A stretch of DNA of 35,994 nucleotides from Planctomycetota bacterium (GCA_018970045.1 JAGWXC010000004.1:1-35994), one strand, 5' to 3'. Numbered from the stretch's first letter, positions 1 to 7,062 are shown. Notes: generated by a model from the letters alone, not told the origin. Program-made: numbers and translations.

Positions 1-126
1 GAGCGCGATCGCCCCGACGAGGAGCAACAGCGATCCCACGGTGCCCACCACGCCAAGCACGAAGAAGAGCCCGAGCCACCAGGTCGAGCGACGCGCACGT
101 TCCTGGTGATCGAAGAAGTCCTTCAT
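1..126 (-). CDS. M48 family metallopeptidase, N-terminal fragment (gene continues beyond the window)
   Basis: The 42 codons visible begin MKDFFDHQERARRSTWWLG and run into a hydrophobic segment (about residues 17-42) that reaches the window edge. This is the usual N-terminus of large membrane-anchored M48 (HtpX/Ste24-like) zinc proteases. In that family a short cytoplasmic FFxHQxxAR stretch precedes the first transmembrane helix. The start codon overlaps the lemA stop in an ATGA arrangement, so the two genes are translationally coupled. A lemA followed by an M48 peptidase gene is a common bacterial pairing, and this supports the call. The HExxH catalytic motif lies outside the window and cannot be checked. 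Confidence 0.75.
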   Translation of the reverse strand, partial: MKDFFDHQERARRSTWWLGLFFVLGVVGTVGSLLLLVGAIAL

Positions 127-779
127 GATGCATCACCCAGACTCACCCGCACGGCGGCACGTTCCTGGTCGGCAGCCTCGAACATGGGCATGGGCCGGAA
201 GGCGAACAACCCAGCCACCAGGTTGATGGGGAACATGGCGATCTGCGCGTTCAGCGACTGCACGCTGTCGTTGTAGCCCTGCCGCGCGAAGGCGATGCGA
301 TTCTCGGTGTGCACCAATTCCTCCTGCAACTGCAGGGCATTCTGGTTGGCCTTCAGGTCCGGGTAGCGCTCCATGACGCCGAAGAGCCGGCCAAGCGCCG
401 CATCGAGCTGACCGCTCGCGGCCGCAAGGGCACCCATCCCGATCGCCCCGCCGTGCATCGCGCCCGAGGCTCCTCGCAACCCGTCGATGGCAGCGGCGCG
501 TGCACTGATGACCGCTTCGAGCGTCTGGCGCTCGTGTGCCATGGATCCCTTGACCGCTTCGACCAGGTTGGGAACCAAGTCGAATCGCCGCTTGAGCTGC
601 ACATCGATCTGGCTGTAGGCGTTCTCACAGCGCACCCGCAGGCGAGCGAGCCGGTTGTAGGCCATGACCAGCCAGATCACCGGGGCAAGCAGCAGGATGG
701 CGATCAACGGCAGCACCAGCACCGCCGCAGACACAGCCAGGAGCCATTGCATGTCGAAGCCGGAAGCAAACAGGATCAT
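123..779 (-). CDS. lemA: LemA family protein
   Basis: 218 residues. An N-terminal transmembrane helix (about residues 12-40) is followed by the LemA signature: a YNRLARLRVRCENAYSQIDV segment, the RRFDLVPNLVEAVKG motif, and long amphipathic helices ending in a YPDLKANQNALQLQEELVHT stretch. The C-terminal YNDSVQSLNAQIAMFP element is also typical. LemA proteins are membrane-anchored coiled-coil scaffolds of unknown biochemical role, often encoded beside M48 peptidases, as here. The ATG at 779 is preferred because it precedes the membrane helix. A TACAGT hexamer at 791-796 lies 11 bases upstream on this strand and could be its -10 box, back to back with the helicase promoter. A second Met at codon 10 is a possible alternative start. 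Confidence 0.9.
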   Translation of the reverse strand: MILFASGFDMQWLLAVSAAVLVLPLIAILLLAPVIWLVMAYNRLARLRVRCENAYSQIDVQLKRRFDLVPNLVEAVKGSMAHERQTLEAVISARAAAIDGLRGASGAMHGGAIGMGALAAASGQLDAALGRLFGVMERYPDLKANQNALQLQEELVHTENRIAFARQGYNDSVQSLNAQIAMFPINLVAGLFAFRPMPMFEAADQERAAVRVSLGDAS

Positions 780-807
780 CGTGCCGCGGCACTGTACTGC
801 GCCCGGC

Positions 808-813
808 TACGCT
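808..813 (+). promoter_or_regulatory. Putative -10 box of the DEAD-box helicase gene (leaderless geometry)
   Basis: TACGCT ends 6 bases before the GTG at 820. With a normal -10-to-start distance, transcription would begin at or next to the start codon. No clear -35 element or Shine-Dalgarno sequence is seen. This supports the GTG over the in-frame ATG at 664. Confidence 0.45.
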
Positions 814-819
814 CACGCC

Positions 820-2322
820 GTGCGCTTTGACGAAACCACCCTGTCGCCGATCCTGGTCCGTGCCCTCCATGCCCAAGGCTTCCATGAAGCCACGCCGGTC
901 CAGGCGCAGTCGATCGAGGCTGCCGCAGCGCGCAAGGGCGTGCTCGCGCTGGCTCCCACCGGCAGCGGCAAGACCTACGCGTATGCGCTTCCGGTGCTCG
1001 ACGCCCTGATCACCACGCCACCGCGCCGGCGCCGTGGTCAAGGGATCGATCCACGCGAGCGTCTGCGCGCGCTGGTGCTGGTGCCCACGCGTGAACTCGC
1101 CCAACAGGTCGCCAAGGACCTCCAACTGCTCGTGCGTGGCACGGTGCTTCGGGTGGCGTGCGTCTACGGCAAGAGCGCGATCGGTCCACAGAAGGAAGCC
1201 GTCGCGCAGGGCATCGATGTCCTCATCGGTACGCCCGGCCGCGTGCGCGAACTGCTTGACCTCGATGCCGTGACGCTGGCTTACCTCACGCACGCGATCA
1301 TCGACGAAGGCGATCGCATGAGCGACATGGGCTTCCTGCCGCAGGTCACGCAGATCCTCGAGCGTGCACCCGGCGACCGCATCACCATGGCCTTCAGCGC
1401 CACGATGCCACGCACGCTGCGCGACACCGTGCTCGGCCTGCTCGGCACCGATCCGGTCGAGGTCGGTGTCGGTCGCCAGAACGCCCCGGCAACCGAGGTC
1501 GGCCACGATGCCTACCTCATCCAGGATGAGCACAAGGTGGCGATGCTGCTCTGGTGGCTCAAGCACGAGCGCCGCAACGGCGTCGCGGTCTTCTGCCGCA
1601 CGCGCCGCCGTGTGGGCTGGGTCGAGGGTGCGCTGCGCCGCCACGGCGTTGCGGTGGCGATGCTGCACGGCGATCTTTCGCAGACGCGCCGCAACCAGGC
1701 GCTCGAGGCGTTCGCCTCGGGCTCGGCCAAGGTGCTCGTGGCGACCGACGTCGCTGCGCGTGGCTTGCACGTTCCGGCCATCAAGGCGGTCGTGAACTAC
1801 GACGTGCCGATCATGCTCGAGGATTTCGTGCATCGCGTGGGCCGTGCTGGTCACGGTGGCGGCAAGGCGCAGAGCGTGACCTTCGTCGCGGGGCTCGACG
1901 CGGATCGATGGAAGCGCATCGGCGACTTCGCTGGCGTGGACATCCCGGCTCGCGCCGCCCCAGACCTCTCGGAGTTCGGTGTCGTGAACAAGGGGCGTCG
2001 AGCGACACCGGCGCCCACGGCACCGGCGCGAGCGGGCGGGTCGTCCAAGCCAACGCGCGAGGCACGTCGTCCGGCGGCAGCGCAGCGCACGAAGGATGCA
2101 CCTGAACGGCCAGCCACCGAACCACGGGCTTCTGGCGAGCGCGTGGATCGACCCACCTGGGGCGGCAAGGGCCCGCGCGGTCCACAGAAGCCACGTCGCG
2201 CCGGCAAGGCTGATCGCCTGTCGCGCTTGGCCAGCAGCAAGAAGCTGCGCGGCCTGATGCGCAAGCAGCCCCTGACGCCTGACCAGAAGCCGGGTGGCGG
2301 CGTCCGTAAGCCCAAGGCGTGA
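820..2322 (+). CDS. DEAD-box ATP-dependent RNA helicase (RhlE-like) with DEGD motif II
   Basis: About 500 residues from GTG 820. The in-frame ATG at 664 lies inside lemA, and the Q-motif region starts right after the GTG. Helicase motifs in order: GFHEATPVQAQSI (Q motif), APTGSGKT (residues 45-52, K51), PTRELAQQV, TPGR, IIDEGDRMSDMGF (motif II, residues 162-165 DEGD), SATMP, VLVATDVAARGLHV, and HRVGRAGH (motif VI, residues 338-345). After residue ~375 there is a basic, Pro/Ala/Arg-rich tail typical of RNA-binding C-termini. Two deviations are visible: Ala to Gly in DEAD, and His for the last Arg of motif VI. Walker A and the catalytic Glu are intact, so ATPase activity remains likely. Expected role is RNA remodelling in ribosome assembly or RNA decay. 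Confidence 0.92.
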   Translation: MRFDETTLSPILVRALHAQGFHEATPVQAQSIEAAAARKGVLALAPTGSGKTYAYALPVLDALITTPPRRRRGQGIDPRERLRALVLVPTRELAQQVAKDLQLLVRGTVLRVACVYGKSAIGPQKEAVAQGIDVLIGTPGRVRELLDLDAVTLAYLTHAIIDEGDRMSDMGFLPQVTQILERAPGDRITMAFSATMPRTLRDTVLGLLGTDPVEVGVGRQNAPATEVGHDAYLIQDEHKVAMLLWWLKHERRNGVAVFCRTRRRVGWVEGALRRHGVAVAMLHGDLSQTRRNQALEAFASGSAKVLVATDVAARGLHVPAIKAVVNYDVPIMLEDFVHRVGRAGHGGGKAQSVTFVAGLDADRWKRIGDFAGVDIPARAAPDLSEFGVVNKGRRATPAPTAPARAGGSSKPTREARRPAAAQRTKDAPERPATEPRASGERVDRPTWGGKGPRGPQKPRRAGKADRLSRLASSKKLRGLMRKQPLTPDQKPGGGVRKPKA

Positions 2323-2329
2323 GCACCCC

Positions 2330-2899
2330 ATGGCGATGACCCGTCGGGCCAAGCTCATCGTGATCGCACTCATCGCGGCTGCCGGCGTCGCTGCGCAACC
2401 AACCATCCTTGGTTCACAGGTCGATCAGTGCAGGCCGACCTTCACCGATGCCATGGCTGCGCAAGGTCTCCTGTGGGTGGCCAATGGTGCGTCAAGTCCC
2501 GGTGTCGACTGGATCACCTTGGAAGCCGAGGACGCCGCGCCTGGTCAGGGCATCGACCCTGCTCTGCCGGCGTGGCTTGCGCTGCCCACGTTCCCGGAGT
2601 CCGCGCTCGAGCGCCGGGTCGGGACGATCGCCCTTGGCTGGCCGGTGCGCTGGTCGTTCTGCCAATGGGTCGCCACCGACACCGAGCACTTCTTCCCGCC
2701 GATGGCGGAGAACGAAGAACCATGCGCATCGCTTCGGCGCGCCATGCGTGAGTGGGGCAGCTCGGCTGATGGCGCGGCGGTCCAGTCGTGGACCAGCATC
2801 CTTGGCGTGCTCGTGTGCTGGCTCACCATCGCCGCGCCCATGGCGCTGGTGGTGCTGGCTCGGCGTCAATCCGACGGCAAGAGCGGCAACGCGGCGTAG
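2330..2899 (+). CDS. Hypothetical membrane protein
   Basis: 189 residues from ATG 2330 (MAMTRRAKLIVIALIAAAG), seven bases after the helicase stop, so probably co-transcribed with it. A longer in-frame reading from 2294 would overlap the helicase. There is an N-terminal membrane or signal segment (residues 6-22) and a second hydrophobic helix near the C-terminus (LGVLVCWLTIAAPMALVVL). The roughly 125-residue segment between them is probably extracytoplasmic and has three cysteines, in QCRP, SFCQW and EPCAS. No family was recognised. The 3' end overlaps the convergent gene at 2866 by 34 bases. Confidence 0.65.
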   Translation: MAMTRRAKLIVIALIAAAGVAAQPTILGSQVDQCRPTFTDAMAAQGLLWVANGASSPGVDWITLEAEDAAPGQGIDPALPAWLALPTFPESALERRVGTIALGWPVRWSFCQWVATDTEHFFPPMAENEEPCASLRRAMREWGSSADGAAVQSWTSILGVLVCWLTIAAPMALVVLARRQSDGKSGNAA

Positions 2900-3111
2900 A
2901 CCACCACGAACACCAGCGCGGCCAAGAGTGCCATCACGCCCAGGATGTTGGCGGTGAGCCTGAGCACGCCAGGCAGGAAACGGTCCATCGATGGCGCCTT
3001 GACTGCGCGGTAGACGATCGCGATGCCGAAGCACAGGGGCACAATGAGCAGCCACCACAGCCGGCCGAGGTGCACCGGCTCGAGGAACGGGATCCAAGCC
3101 AGGCCCGTCAT
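2866..3111 (-). CDS. Small two-helix membrane protein
   Basis: 81 residues, MTGLAWIPFLEPVHLGRLWW onward, with two clear transmembrane segments (about residues 17-36 and 52-76) and a basic loop between them. The start overlaps the stop of the upstream membrane gene (ATGA at 3108-3111), indicating translational coupling and a joint function. No family was recognised. The gene is convergent with, and overlaps, the + strand gene ending at 2899. A longer reading in the same frame, up to 3468, would lie across the upstream gene and is rejected. Confidence 0.6.
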   Translation of the reverse strand: MTGLAWIPFLEPVHLGRLWWLLIVPLCFGIAIVYRAVKAPSMDRFLPGVLRLTANILGVMALLAALVFVVVYAALPLLPSD

Positions 3112-3575
3112 GATCCAGCCTCCTCGGTCCGCCGGCGTTGGAGCGTGTCCAGGACCAGCGATACGTTCAGGAGTCCGGCCAACGCGCTGAACAGGGTGCC
3201 GATTTCGTTGGAATAGGTGATGGACTTGAGCGTGCTGACCCGCGGTTGCGCACCACGGTCGATGAGCCGCGAGGGTGGGGTCTCGACCAGGCGACCGTAG
3301 TGGCCCGTCTTGATGAGCCTCGTGTTGCCCCAGTCGGCTGCGAAGGCGACCGGCCCGGCGCCGGCCTGCATGACGAACCAGAGTCCATCCTCGCGCCGAT
3401 CGACCGAGTCGAGCCCGCCGATCATGAGACCCGAGACGAACAGTCCAAGGACCGCCGCCATGGCCCATGCTCCGCGGCGCCGGTGCCCAAGCCGAATGAG
3501 CCCATAGCCCGGAAGCAGCCAGCCCAAGGCTGCCTCGAACCAGTTCAGTCCATCCTCGTCAGGCAGGGTGCTCAT
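3108..3575 (-). CDS. DUF6677-like small membrane protein
   Basis: 155 residues from ATG 3575 (MSTLPDEDGLNWFEAALGW). The pattern is WLLPGYGLIRLGHRRRGAWA, then two hydrophobic stretches, a loop, and a last helix LFSALAGLLNVSLVLDTLQR. This resembles planctomycete membrane proteins (DUF6677, distantly TM2-like) with a PGxGxxxLGxxxRG core and a GLLNxxxxLD end. The assignment is from memory of the family pattern. It is translationally coupled to the 81-residue membrane protein downstream. The further upstream Met at 3635 would extend the gene across the divergent promoter and is not preferred. A TACAGT hexamer (3587-3592) sits 11 bases before the ATG. Confidence 0.65.
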   Translation of the reverse strand: MSTLPDEDGLNWFEAALGWLLPGYGLIRLGHRRRGAWAMAAVLGLFVSGLMIGGLDSVDRREDGLWFVMQAGAGPVAFAADWGNTRLIKTGHYGRLVETPPSRLIDRGAQPRVSTLKSITYSNEIGTLFSALAGLLNVSLVLDTLQRRRTEEAGS

Positions 3576-3586
3576 GGGAGTGGCGC

Positions 3587-3596
3587 ACTGTAGAGT
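3587..3596. promoter_or_regulatory. Overlapping divergent -10 boxes between the DUF6677-like gene and the charged small protein gene
   Basis: On the minus strand TACAGT (3587-3592) lies 11 bases before ATG 3575. On the plus strand TAGAGT (3591-3596) lies upstream of ATG 3639, which has a GGAGG ribosome site about 8 bases before it. The whole intergenic region is only 63 bases, so the two promoters must share bases. No -35 consensus was identified. Confidence 0.35.
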
Positions 3597-3638
3597 GTAG
3601 GGAAGCGCACGGATCCTTCCGGCGCGGAGGACCACACC

Positions 3639-4031
3639 ATGAGCGACTCGTACGACCCAGCCAAGCCCGAGCCCAGCTACGGCATGCAGGAGCGGCGCAG
3701 TGGCGAGGACCGCCGCGACGTCACGCCGGCATCACCGACCAACCTCGAGCGTCGCCGTGGTCCAGGCCGCCGACTCACCGACTTCATCCGCAGCGCCGAG
3801 GAAGGCGAGATGAGCCGCGAGCAGTACCTGTGGCTCATGGCCATCGATGCCTTCAAGCGGGTCAACGGCAAGCCCTTCCCGAGCTGGACCGACGTCCTCG
3901 AGGTGGCCCGCAAGCTCGGCTACCGCAAGACCATGCCGAGCGAGCTCAACCTCGGCGGTCGCTGCGAGGACTGGACCGAGCGCCCCGATGCCTCGAGCGG
4001 CGTGAACAAGGAAGCTCCCGCCGAGGAGTGA
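3639..4031 (+). CDS. Hypothetical small charged protein
   Basis: 130 residues, preceded by a good GGAGG ribosome site. The N-terminal third is disordered and carries two similar Arg-rich blocks, MQERRSGEDRRD and LERRRGPGRRLTD. The middle (about residues 56-110) looks folded and helical: MSREQYLWLMAIDAFKRVNG, then FPSWTDVLEVARKLGYRKT. There is no membrane segment. It may be a nucleic-acid-binding or regulatory protein, but no family was recognised. It is transcribed alone, divergently from the membrane gene pair. Confidence 0.7.
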   Translation: MSDSYDPAKPEPSYGMQERRSGEDRRDVTPASPTNLERRRGPGRRLTDFIRSAEEGEMSREQYLWLMAIDAFKRVNGKPFPSWTDVLEVARKLGYRKTMPSELNLGGRCEDWTERPDASSGVNKEAPAEE

Positions 4032-4198
4032 TCGGCCAGGGCTCGGATGGACTGGAGATCGCAGGGAATCCGTGGACAAGGGCCGATGGCGGCCCGCCAG
4101 CCGGCACCACTGGATCGCAGGATCGTGACCGCCCGGATGGCGTCGGGCTGATCGGATCACGAGGCCCAGATCGCTTCAACCAGAACGCTTCGGCCAGA

Positions 4199-4459
4199 TC
4201 ACTTGGCGTAGTGATCGGCGTTGATCTGGATGTACTTCTTCCACTCTTCAGGCAGGTCATCCTGCGGGAAGATCGCCCGCACCGGGCACTCGTCCACGCA
4301 CAACCCGCAGTCGATGCAGGTGCCCGGATCGATGTAGAGCTGCGTGGCTTGCGCGAACGAGCCCTCGGCCTTGGTGGGGTGAATGCAGTCGACGGGGCAG
4401 ACCTCGACGCAGCTGGCGTCCTTGGTCGCGATGCACGGTTCGGCGATGACGTGTGGCAT
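4199..4459 (-). CDS. fdxA: Ferredoxin, 7Fe (3Fe-4S/4Fe-4S) FdxA-like
   Basis: 86 residues. Cysteines fall at 9, 17, 21, 25, 48, 51, 54 and 58, in the contexts EPCIATKDASCVEVCPVDC and TCIDCGLCVDECPV. The first block lacks one Cys of a full CxxCxxCxxxCP. By analogy with FdxA, C9, C17 and C58 should bind a 3Fe-4S cluster and C21, C48, C51 and C54 a 4Fe-4S cluster. It is a cytoplasmic one-electron carrier; its partner is unknown. The C-terminal tail (PEEWKKYIQINADHYAK) matches the usual FdxA tail. A TACACT hexamer at 4493-4498 could be the -10 box, giving a leader of under 30 bases without an evident ribosome site. It stands alone. Confidence 0.9.
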   Translation of the reverse strand: MPHVIAEPCIATKDASCVEVCPVDCIHPTKAEGSFAQATQLYIDPGTCIDCGLCVDECPVRAIFPQDDLPEEWKKYIQINADHYAK

Positions 4460-4507
4460 GGGCGTTGGCGTGGGGTGGGACGGACGGGCCGAAGTGTAGT
4501 GCGCCGC

Positions 4508-4538
4508 AAAAACACCGAGAGCCGGCTCGAGGCCGGCC
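4508..4538 (-). terminator. Probable intrinsic terminator after the histone-like peptide gene
   Basis: On the minus strand a GCCGGC/GCCGGC stem-loop (4521-4538) lies about 30 bases past the stop at 4568. It is followed by CTCGGTG and a run of five T (4508-4512). The run sits some 9 bases from the stem, so termination would be imperfect. Confidence 0.45.
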
Positions 4539-4567
4539 CTTGGTGTATTGCTTGACCAACCGCCGAA

Positions 4568-4639
4568 TTACTTCGACTTCTTGGCGGTCTTCTTCGCGGC
4601 CTTCTTAGCGGCCTTCTTAGCAGCCTTCTTCTTTGCCAT
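4568..4639 (-). CDS. Lys/Ala-rich histone H1-like mini-peptide
   Basis: 23 residues: M followed by AKKKAAKKAAKKAAKKTAKK and SK, then TAA. A GGAG ribosome site lies nine bases before the ATG. An in-frame ATG five codons upstream would give a 28-residue version beginning MEPIT. The K-K-A-A heptad-like run is that of bacterial histone-H1-like (Hc1/AlgP-type) C-terminal tails, which bind DNA non-specifically. Here the tail is the entire protein. It is too short for most gene callers. A terminator-like hairpin follows. A fragment of a longer lost gene is possible, but the intact start, ribosome site, stop and hairpin argue for a real short gene. Confidence 0.55.
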   Translation of the reverse strand: MAKKKAAKKAAKKAAKKTAKKSK

Positions 4640-4753
4640 GGTGATGGGCTCCATGTTGGCTACGCTTCGGGTCGGAGAGTCAGTCGAGGCGCGTAGCGTT
4701 ACCTCGGTGACCGCACGTGTTGTACCGTTATCGACGGGAGTTGGAAAGGGGCT

Positions 4754-4780
4754 TGATCCAAAATTGCCGATTTTGGATCA
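4754..4780. repeat. Perfect AT-rich 11-bp inverted repeat upstream of dapB
   Basis: TGATCCAAAAT (4754-4764) and ATTTTGGATCA (4770-4780) are perfect reverse complements around a TGCCG loop. The site is 41 bases before dapB. Its arms are far more AT-rich than the surroundings. It has no T-run after it, so it looks more like an operator or an mRNA stem-loop than a terminator. Confidence 0.6.
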
Positions 4781-4820
4781 CCACGGGCCTTGACACGACT
4801 CACCCACGACGACGTCCACG

Positions 4821-5540
4821 ATGCACACCACCACCACCATCGCCGTCGTCGGAGCATCGGGCCGCATGGGTCGCGCGGTGCTCGATGCAGCAAGGGATCC
4901 ATCGTCGCCGTGCCGCGCGGTGCTCGAGGTCGATGCAAAAACCACTGATTCGCAAGCAGTTGCAGCGATCGACTGCGTGATCGACTTCAGCAGCTCGCGT
5001 GGCGCGATCCGCGCGGCGCACCTCGCGACGGATCATGGAGCGGCGTTGCTCTCGTGCACGACCGGGCTCGACGATGAGGCTCGCGGAGCAGTCCAGGAGG
5101 CAGCAAAAAAAATCTGCGTGATGGTCGCTCCAAACACCTCCTTGGGCGTTGCGGTGGCCCGTCGGCTCTGCCGCGACGCCGCTCGCTTGCTCGGCTCCGA
5201 GTACGCGGTCGACCTCATCGAGCACCATCACCACCGCAAGATCGATGCACCCTCCGGCACCGCACTGGCTCTCGCCGATGCGGTCCGTGACGGCTCCGGG
5301 ATCCCACTGCCACCCTCGCGCATCCACAGCATCCGGTCAGGCGACACCATCGGTGCGCACTCCGTGCAGTTCGCCGGCCCCTTCGAGACGATCCGCATCG
5401 AGCATGATGCGGTGAGCCGCCAACTCTTCGCCGTCGGTGCGTTGCGCCTGGCACGTTGGCTCCATGGCCGTCCCGCGGGCCTCGTGACCGTGGATGACTG
5501 GCTCGACGACCGGCTTCGCCACCAGACAGGAACACCATGA
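4821..5540 (+). CDS. dapB: 4-hydroxy-tetrahydrodipicolinate reductase DapB
   Basis: 239 residues. DapB catalyses NAD(P)H-dependent reduction of 4-hydroxy-tetrahydrodipicolinate to tetrahydrodipicolinate in the lysine/diaminopimelate pathway, in the cytoplasm. The N-terminal Rossmann motif is VVGASGRMGR (residues 9-18). The catalytic and substrate-binding segment is IEHHHHRKIDAPSGTALALA. H136 and K140 align with the E. coli catalytic His and Lys, and the DAPSGTA loop is intact. It is slightly shorter than the typical ~265 residues because the loop after residue 25 is reduced. It overlaps the M16 gene by 4 bases (ATGA), so the two are coupled. Lysine-pathway genes next to M16 peptidase genes are also seen in Bacillus. 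Confidence 0.93.
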   Translation: MHTTTTIAVVGASGRMGRAVLDAARDPSSPCRAVLEVDAKTTDSQAVAAIDCVIDFSSSRGAIRAAHLATDHGAALLSCTTGLDDEARGAVQEAAKKICVMVAPNTSLGVAVARRLCRDAARLLGSEYAVDLIEHHHHRKIDAPSGTALALADAVRDGSGIPLPPSRIHSIRSGDTIGAHSVQFAGPFETIRIEHDAVSRQLFAVGALRLARWLHGRPAGLVTVDDWLDDRLRHQTGTP

Positions 5541-6790
5541 CGACCACGACGGCAACGTTCCGATCGACCCAACTGGCATGCGGTGCCTGGCTGCTCTCCG
5601 AGCGCATGCCATCGATGTCCAGCGTGAGCGTGGCCTGGCTCTCGCCGGTCGGCACGGCGGGCGATCCCGCCGGTGCAGCGGGCGAAGGTGAAAGCGCGAT
5701 GTGCGCCGAACTCCTGCTGCGCGGCACCGAACACAGCACCAGCGAGGATCTGGCCCGGCGGCTGGATGTGCTTGGCGTGCAACGCAACGCCTCGGCCGCG
5801 GTGCACCATGTGAACCTGTCAGCCGTCACCACAGGCCCCAACGTGAGCGGCATGCTGGCGTGCCTGGCCGAAATGATCCGTTCGCCGCGGATGGATCCCG
5901 AGGGCGTCGAACAAGCGAAAGCCCTTGGCTTGCAGGCGATCGCCGCGGTCAGGGATGAACCGCAGCAGCTGTGCATGCAGCATCTGCAGCGGATCAGCAT
6001 GCCGGAACCCTTCAACCGATCCGGCCTCGGCACGCCTGAGGGCATCCAGGCGCTCACGGCCGACGGACTGCGCGCGGCCTGGCATCGTCGATGCACCCCA
6101 AGCGGCACCTTGATCGGGATCGCCGGCGATGTGGACCACGATGCCGCCTGCGCCGTGCTCGATCAGGCGCTGGCTGGCTGGACCGGATCCTCGACCACGA
6201 TGGTCCCGGGTGCGTCGCCGCGCTCGATGCGCCACCTTGAGGTCATGCCCACCGCGCAAACCCACATGGCGCTCTCGCTCGATGCCCCCAACGCCAGCGA
6301 CGAGGATCGTCACGCCATGCGTCTCGCGGCGCGCGTGCTCGGCGGCGGGTCGAGCAGCCGTCTCTTCGATGAAGTGCGTGAGCGGCGAGCGCTGTGCTAC
6401 AGCGTCGGCGGTTCGTATTCCGCGGGGCGGGACCTGGGCCGGGTCACGATCTATGCGGGGTCCCGGCCGGAGCGGGCCCAGGAAACGCTCGACTGCATCC
6501 TGCGCGAACTCGAGCGCCTCGAGCGCGGCATCGATGCCGACGAGCTCGAACGCGCGCGCATCGGCATCCTGAGCCGCCTGGTCATGAGCGAAGAGAGCAC
6601 CTCGGCCCGCGCCATGGCGCTGGCGAGCGACTGGTTCACCTATGGGCGGCTGCGCACGCTCGATGAATTGACCGCGGACTTGCGTGGCGTCACCCTCGAT
6701 CAGGTCAATGCCCTGCTGGTTCGTCGCTGCGGTACGTCGTGGCGCGAAGGGCTCTGCCGGGCGATTGTCGCGCCGACGGACCTGGCGTGA
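5537..6790 (+). CDS. M16 (insulinase/MPP-like) protein lacking the zinc-binding motif
   Basis: 417 residues, two M16 half-domains, the usual length of a bacterial M16B subunit. The N-terminal half aligns with the family around ELLLRGTEHSTSEDLARRLD, but the HxxEH zinc motif reads M55-C-A-E58-L59, so both His ligands are gone while the Glu remains. The C-terminal half keeps VLGGGSSSRLFDEVRERRAL and CYSVGGSYS, which contain the Arg/Tyr substrate-positioning region. In M16B peptidases one heterodimer subunit carries zinc and the other carries the R/Y pair. This protein fits the non-catalytic subunit. The catalytic partner is not in the window. No signal peptide is seen, so it is probably cytoplasmic. 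It is translationally coupled to dapB. Confidence 0.85.
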   Translation: MTTTTATFRSTQLACGAWLLSERMPSMSSVSVAWLSPVGTAGDPAGAAGEGESAMCAELLLRGTEHSTSEDLARRLDVLGVQRNASAAVHHVNLSAVTTGPNVSGMLACLAEMIRSPRMDPEGVEQAKALGLQAIAAVRDEPQQLCMQHLQRISMPEPFNRSGLGTPEGIQALTADGLRAAWHRRCTPSGTLIGIAGDVDHDAACAVLDQALAGWTGSSTTMVPGASPRSMRHLEVMPTAQTHMALSLDAPNASDEDRHAMRLAARVLGGGSSSRLFDEVRERRALCYSVGGSYSAGRDLGRVTIYAGSRPERAQETLDCILRELERLERGIDADELERARIGILSRLVMSEESTSARAMALASDWFTYGRLRTLDELTADLRGVTLDQVNALLVRRCGTSWREGLCRAIVAPTDLA

Positions 6791-6798
6791 GGCACGGC

Positions 6799-6804
6799 TA
6801 TACT
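6799..6804 (+). promoter_or_regulatory. Putative -10 box TATACT
   Basis: Perfect TATACT ending 9 bases before ATG 6814, in the 23-base gap after the M16 gene. No Shine-Dalgarno sequence lies between them. The small downstream gene may therefore be transcribed separately with little or no leader. Confidence 0.45.
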
Positions 6805-6813
6805 CCCCCGACC

Positions 6814-7062
6814 ATGTTCGAAGGACTTGCGCTCCAGCCCGGCACGCGCGTGCGCGTGATGCAGCAGATGCCCCAGGTCGCCCAGGTGTGGACCACCGCG
6901 GTCGAGGGTGTCGTGGTCCGCTGGCGCCAGGCCAAGACGGGCTCGTGGTTCGCGCATGCGCACCAGGATCGCCTCTGGCTCGATCGCCTCGAAGTGCGCA
7001 AGGATGACGGTGAACTCGTCACCCTGAACCTCGACCGCTACTCGGTCATCGACGCGGCCTGA
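6814..7062 (+). CDS. Small conserved-looking hypothetical protein
   Basis: 82 residues from ATG 6814 (MFEGLALQPGTRVRVMQQMP). An in-frame ATG at 6739 would lie inside the M16 gene and is rejected. The protein is soluble, beta-rich and Trp/Arg-rich (WTTAVEGVVVRWRQAKTGSW, then DRLWLDRLEVRKDDGELVTL). The pattern of a short basic barrel suggests an SH3- or KOW-like fold, but no named family was recognised. Promoter and start are discussed under the -10 box at 6799. It is convergent with the amidohydrolase gene ending at 7165. Confidence 0.65.
   Translation: MFEGLALQPGTRVRVMQQMPQVAQVWTTAVEGVVVRWRQAKTGSWFAHAHQDRLWLDRLEVRKDDGELVTLNLDRYSVIDAA

Noticed and set aside
664-819. Upstream ATG that would extend the DEAD-box helicase by 52 residues
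   Set aside because: The extension lies inside lemA on the other strand, has no helicase motif, and the GTG at 820 has a fitting -10 box and starts right at the conserved N-terminal region.
625-2406. Long minus-strand open frame across the helicase gene
   Set aside because: Arg/Ala/His-rich shadow of the helicase coding strand, with no recognisable domain and no promoter or ribosome site; typical of GC-rich antisense frames.
4548-4793. Plus-strand open frame rich in Phe/Ala/Leu (FAAFLAAFLAAFF pattern)
   Set aside because: It is the antisense of the Lys/Ala codon repeats in the minus-strand histone-like peptide gene, not a membrane protein.
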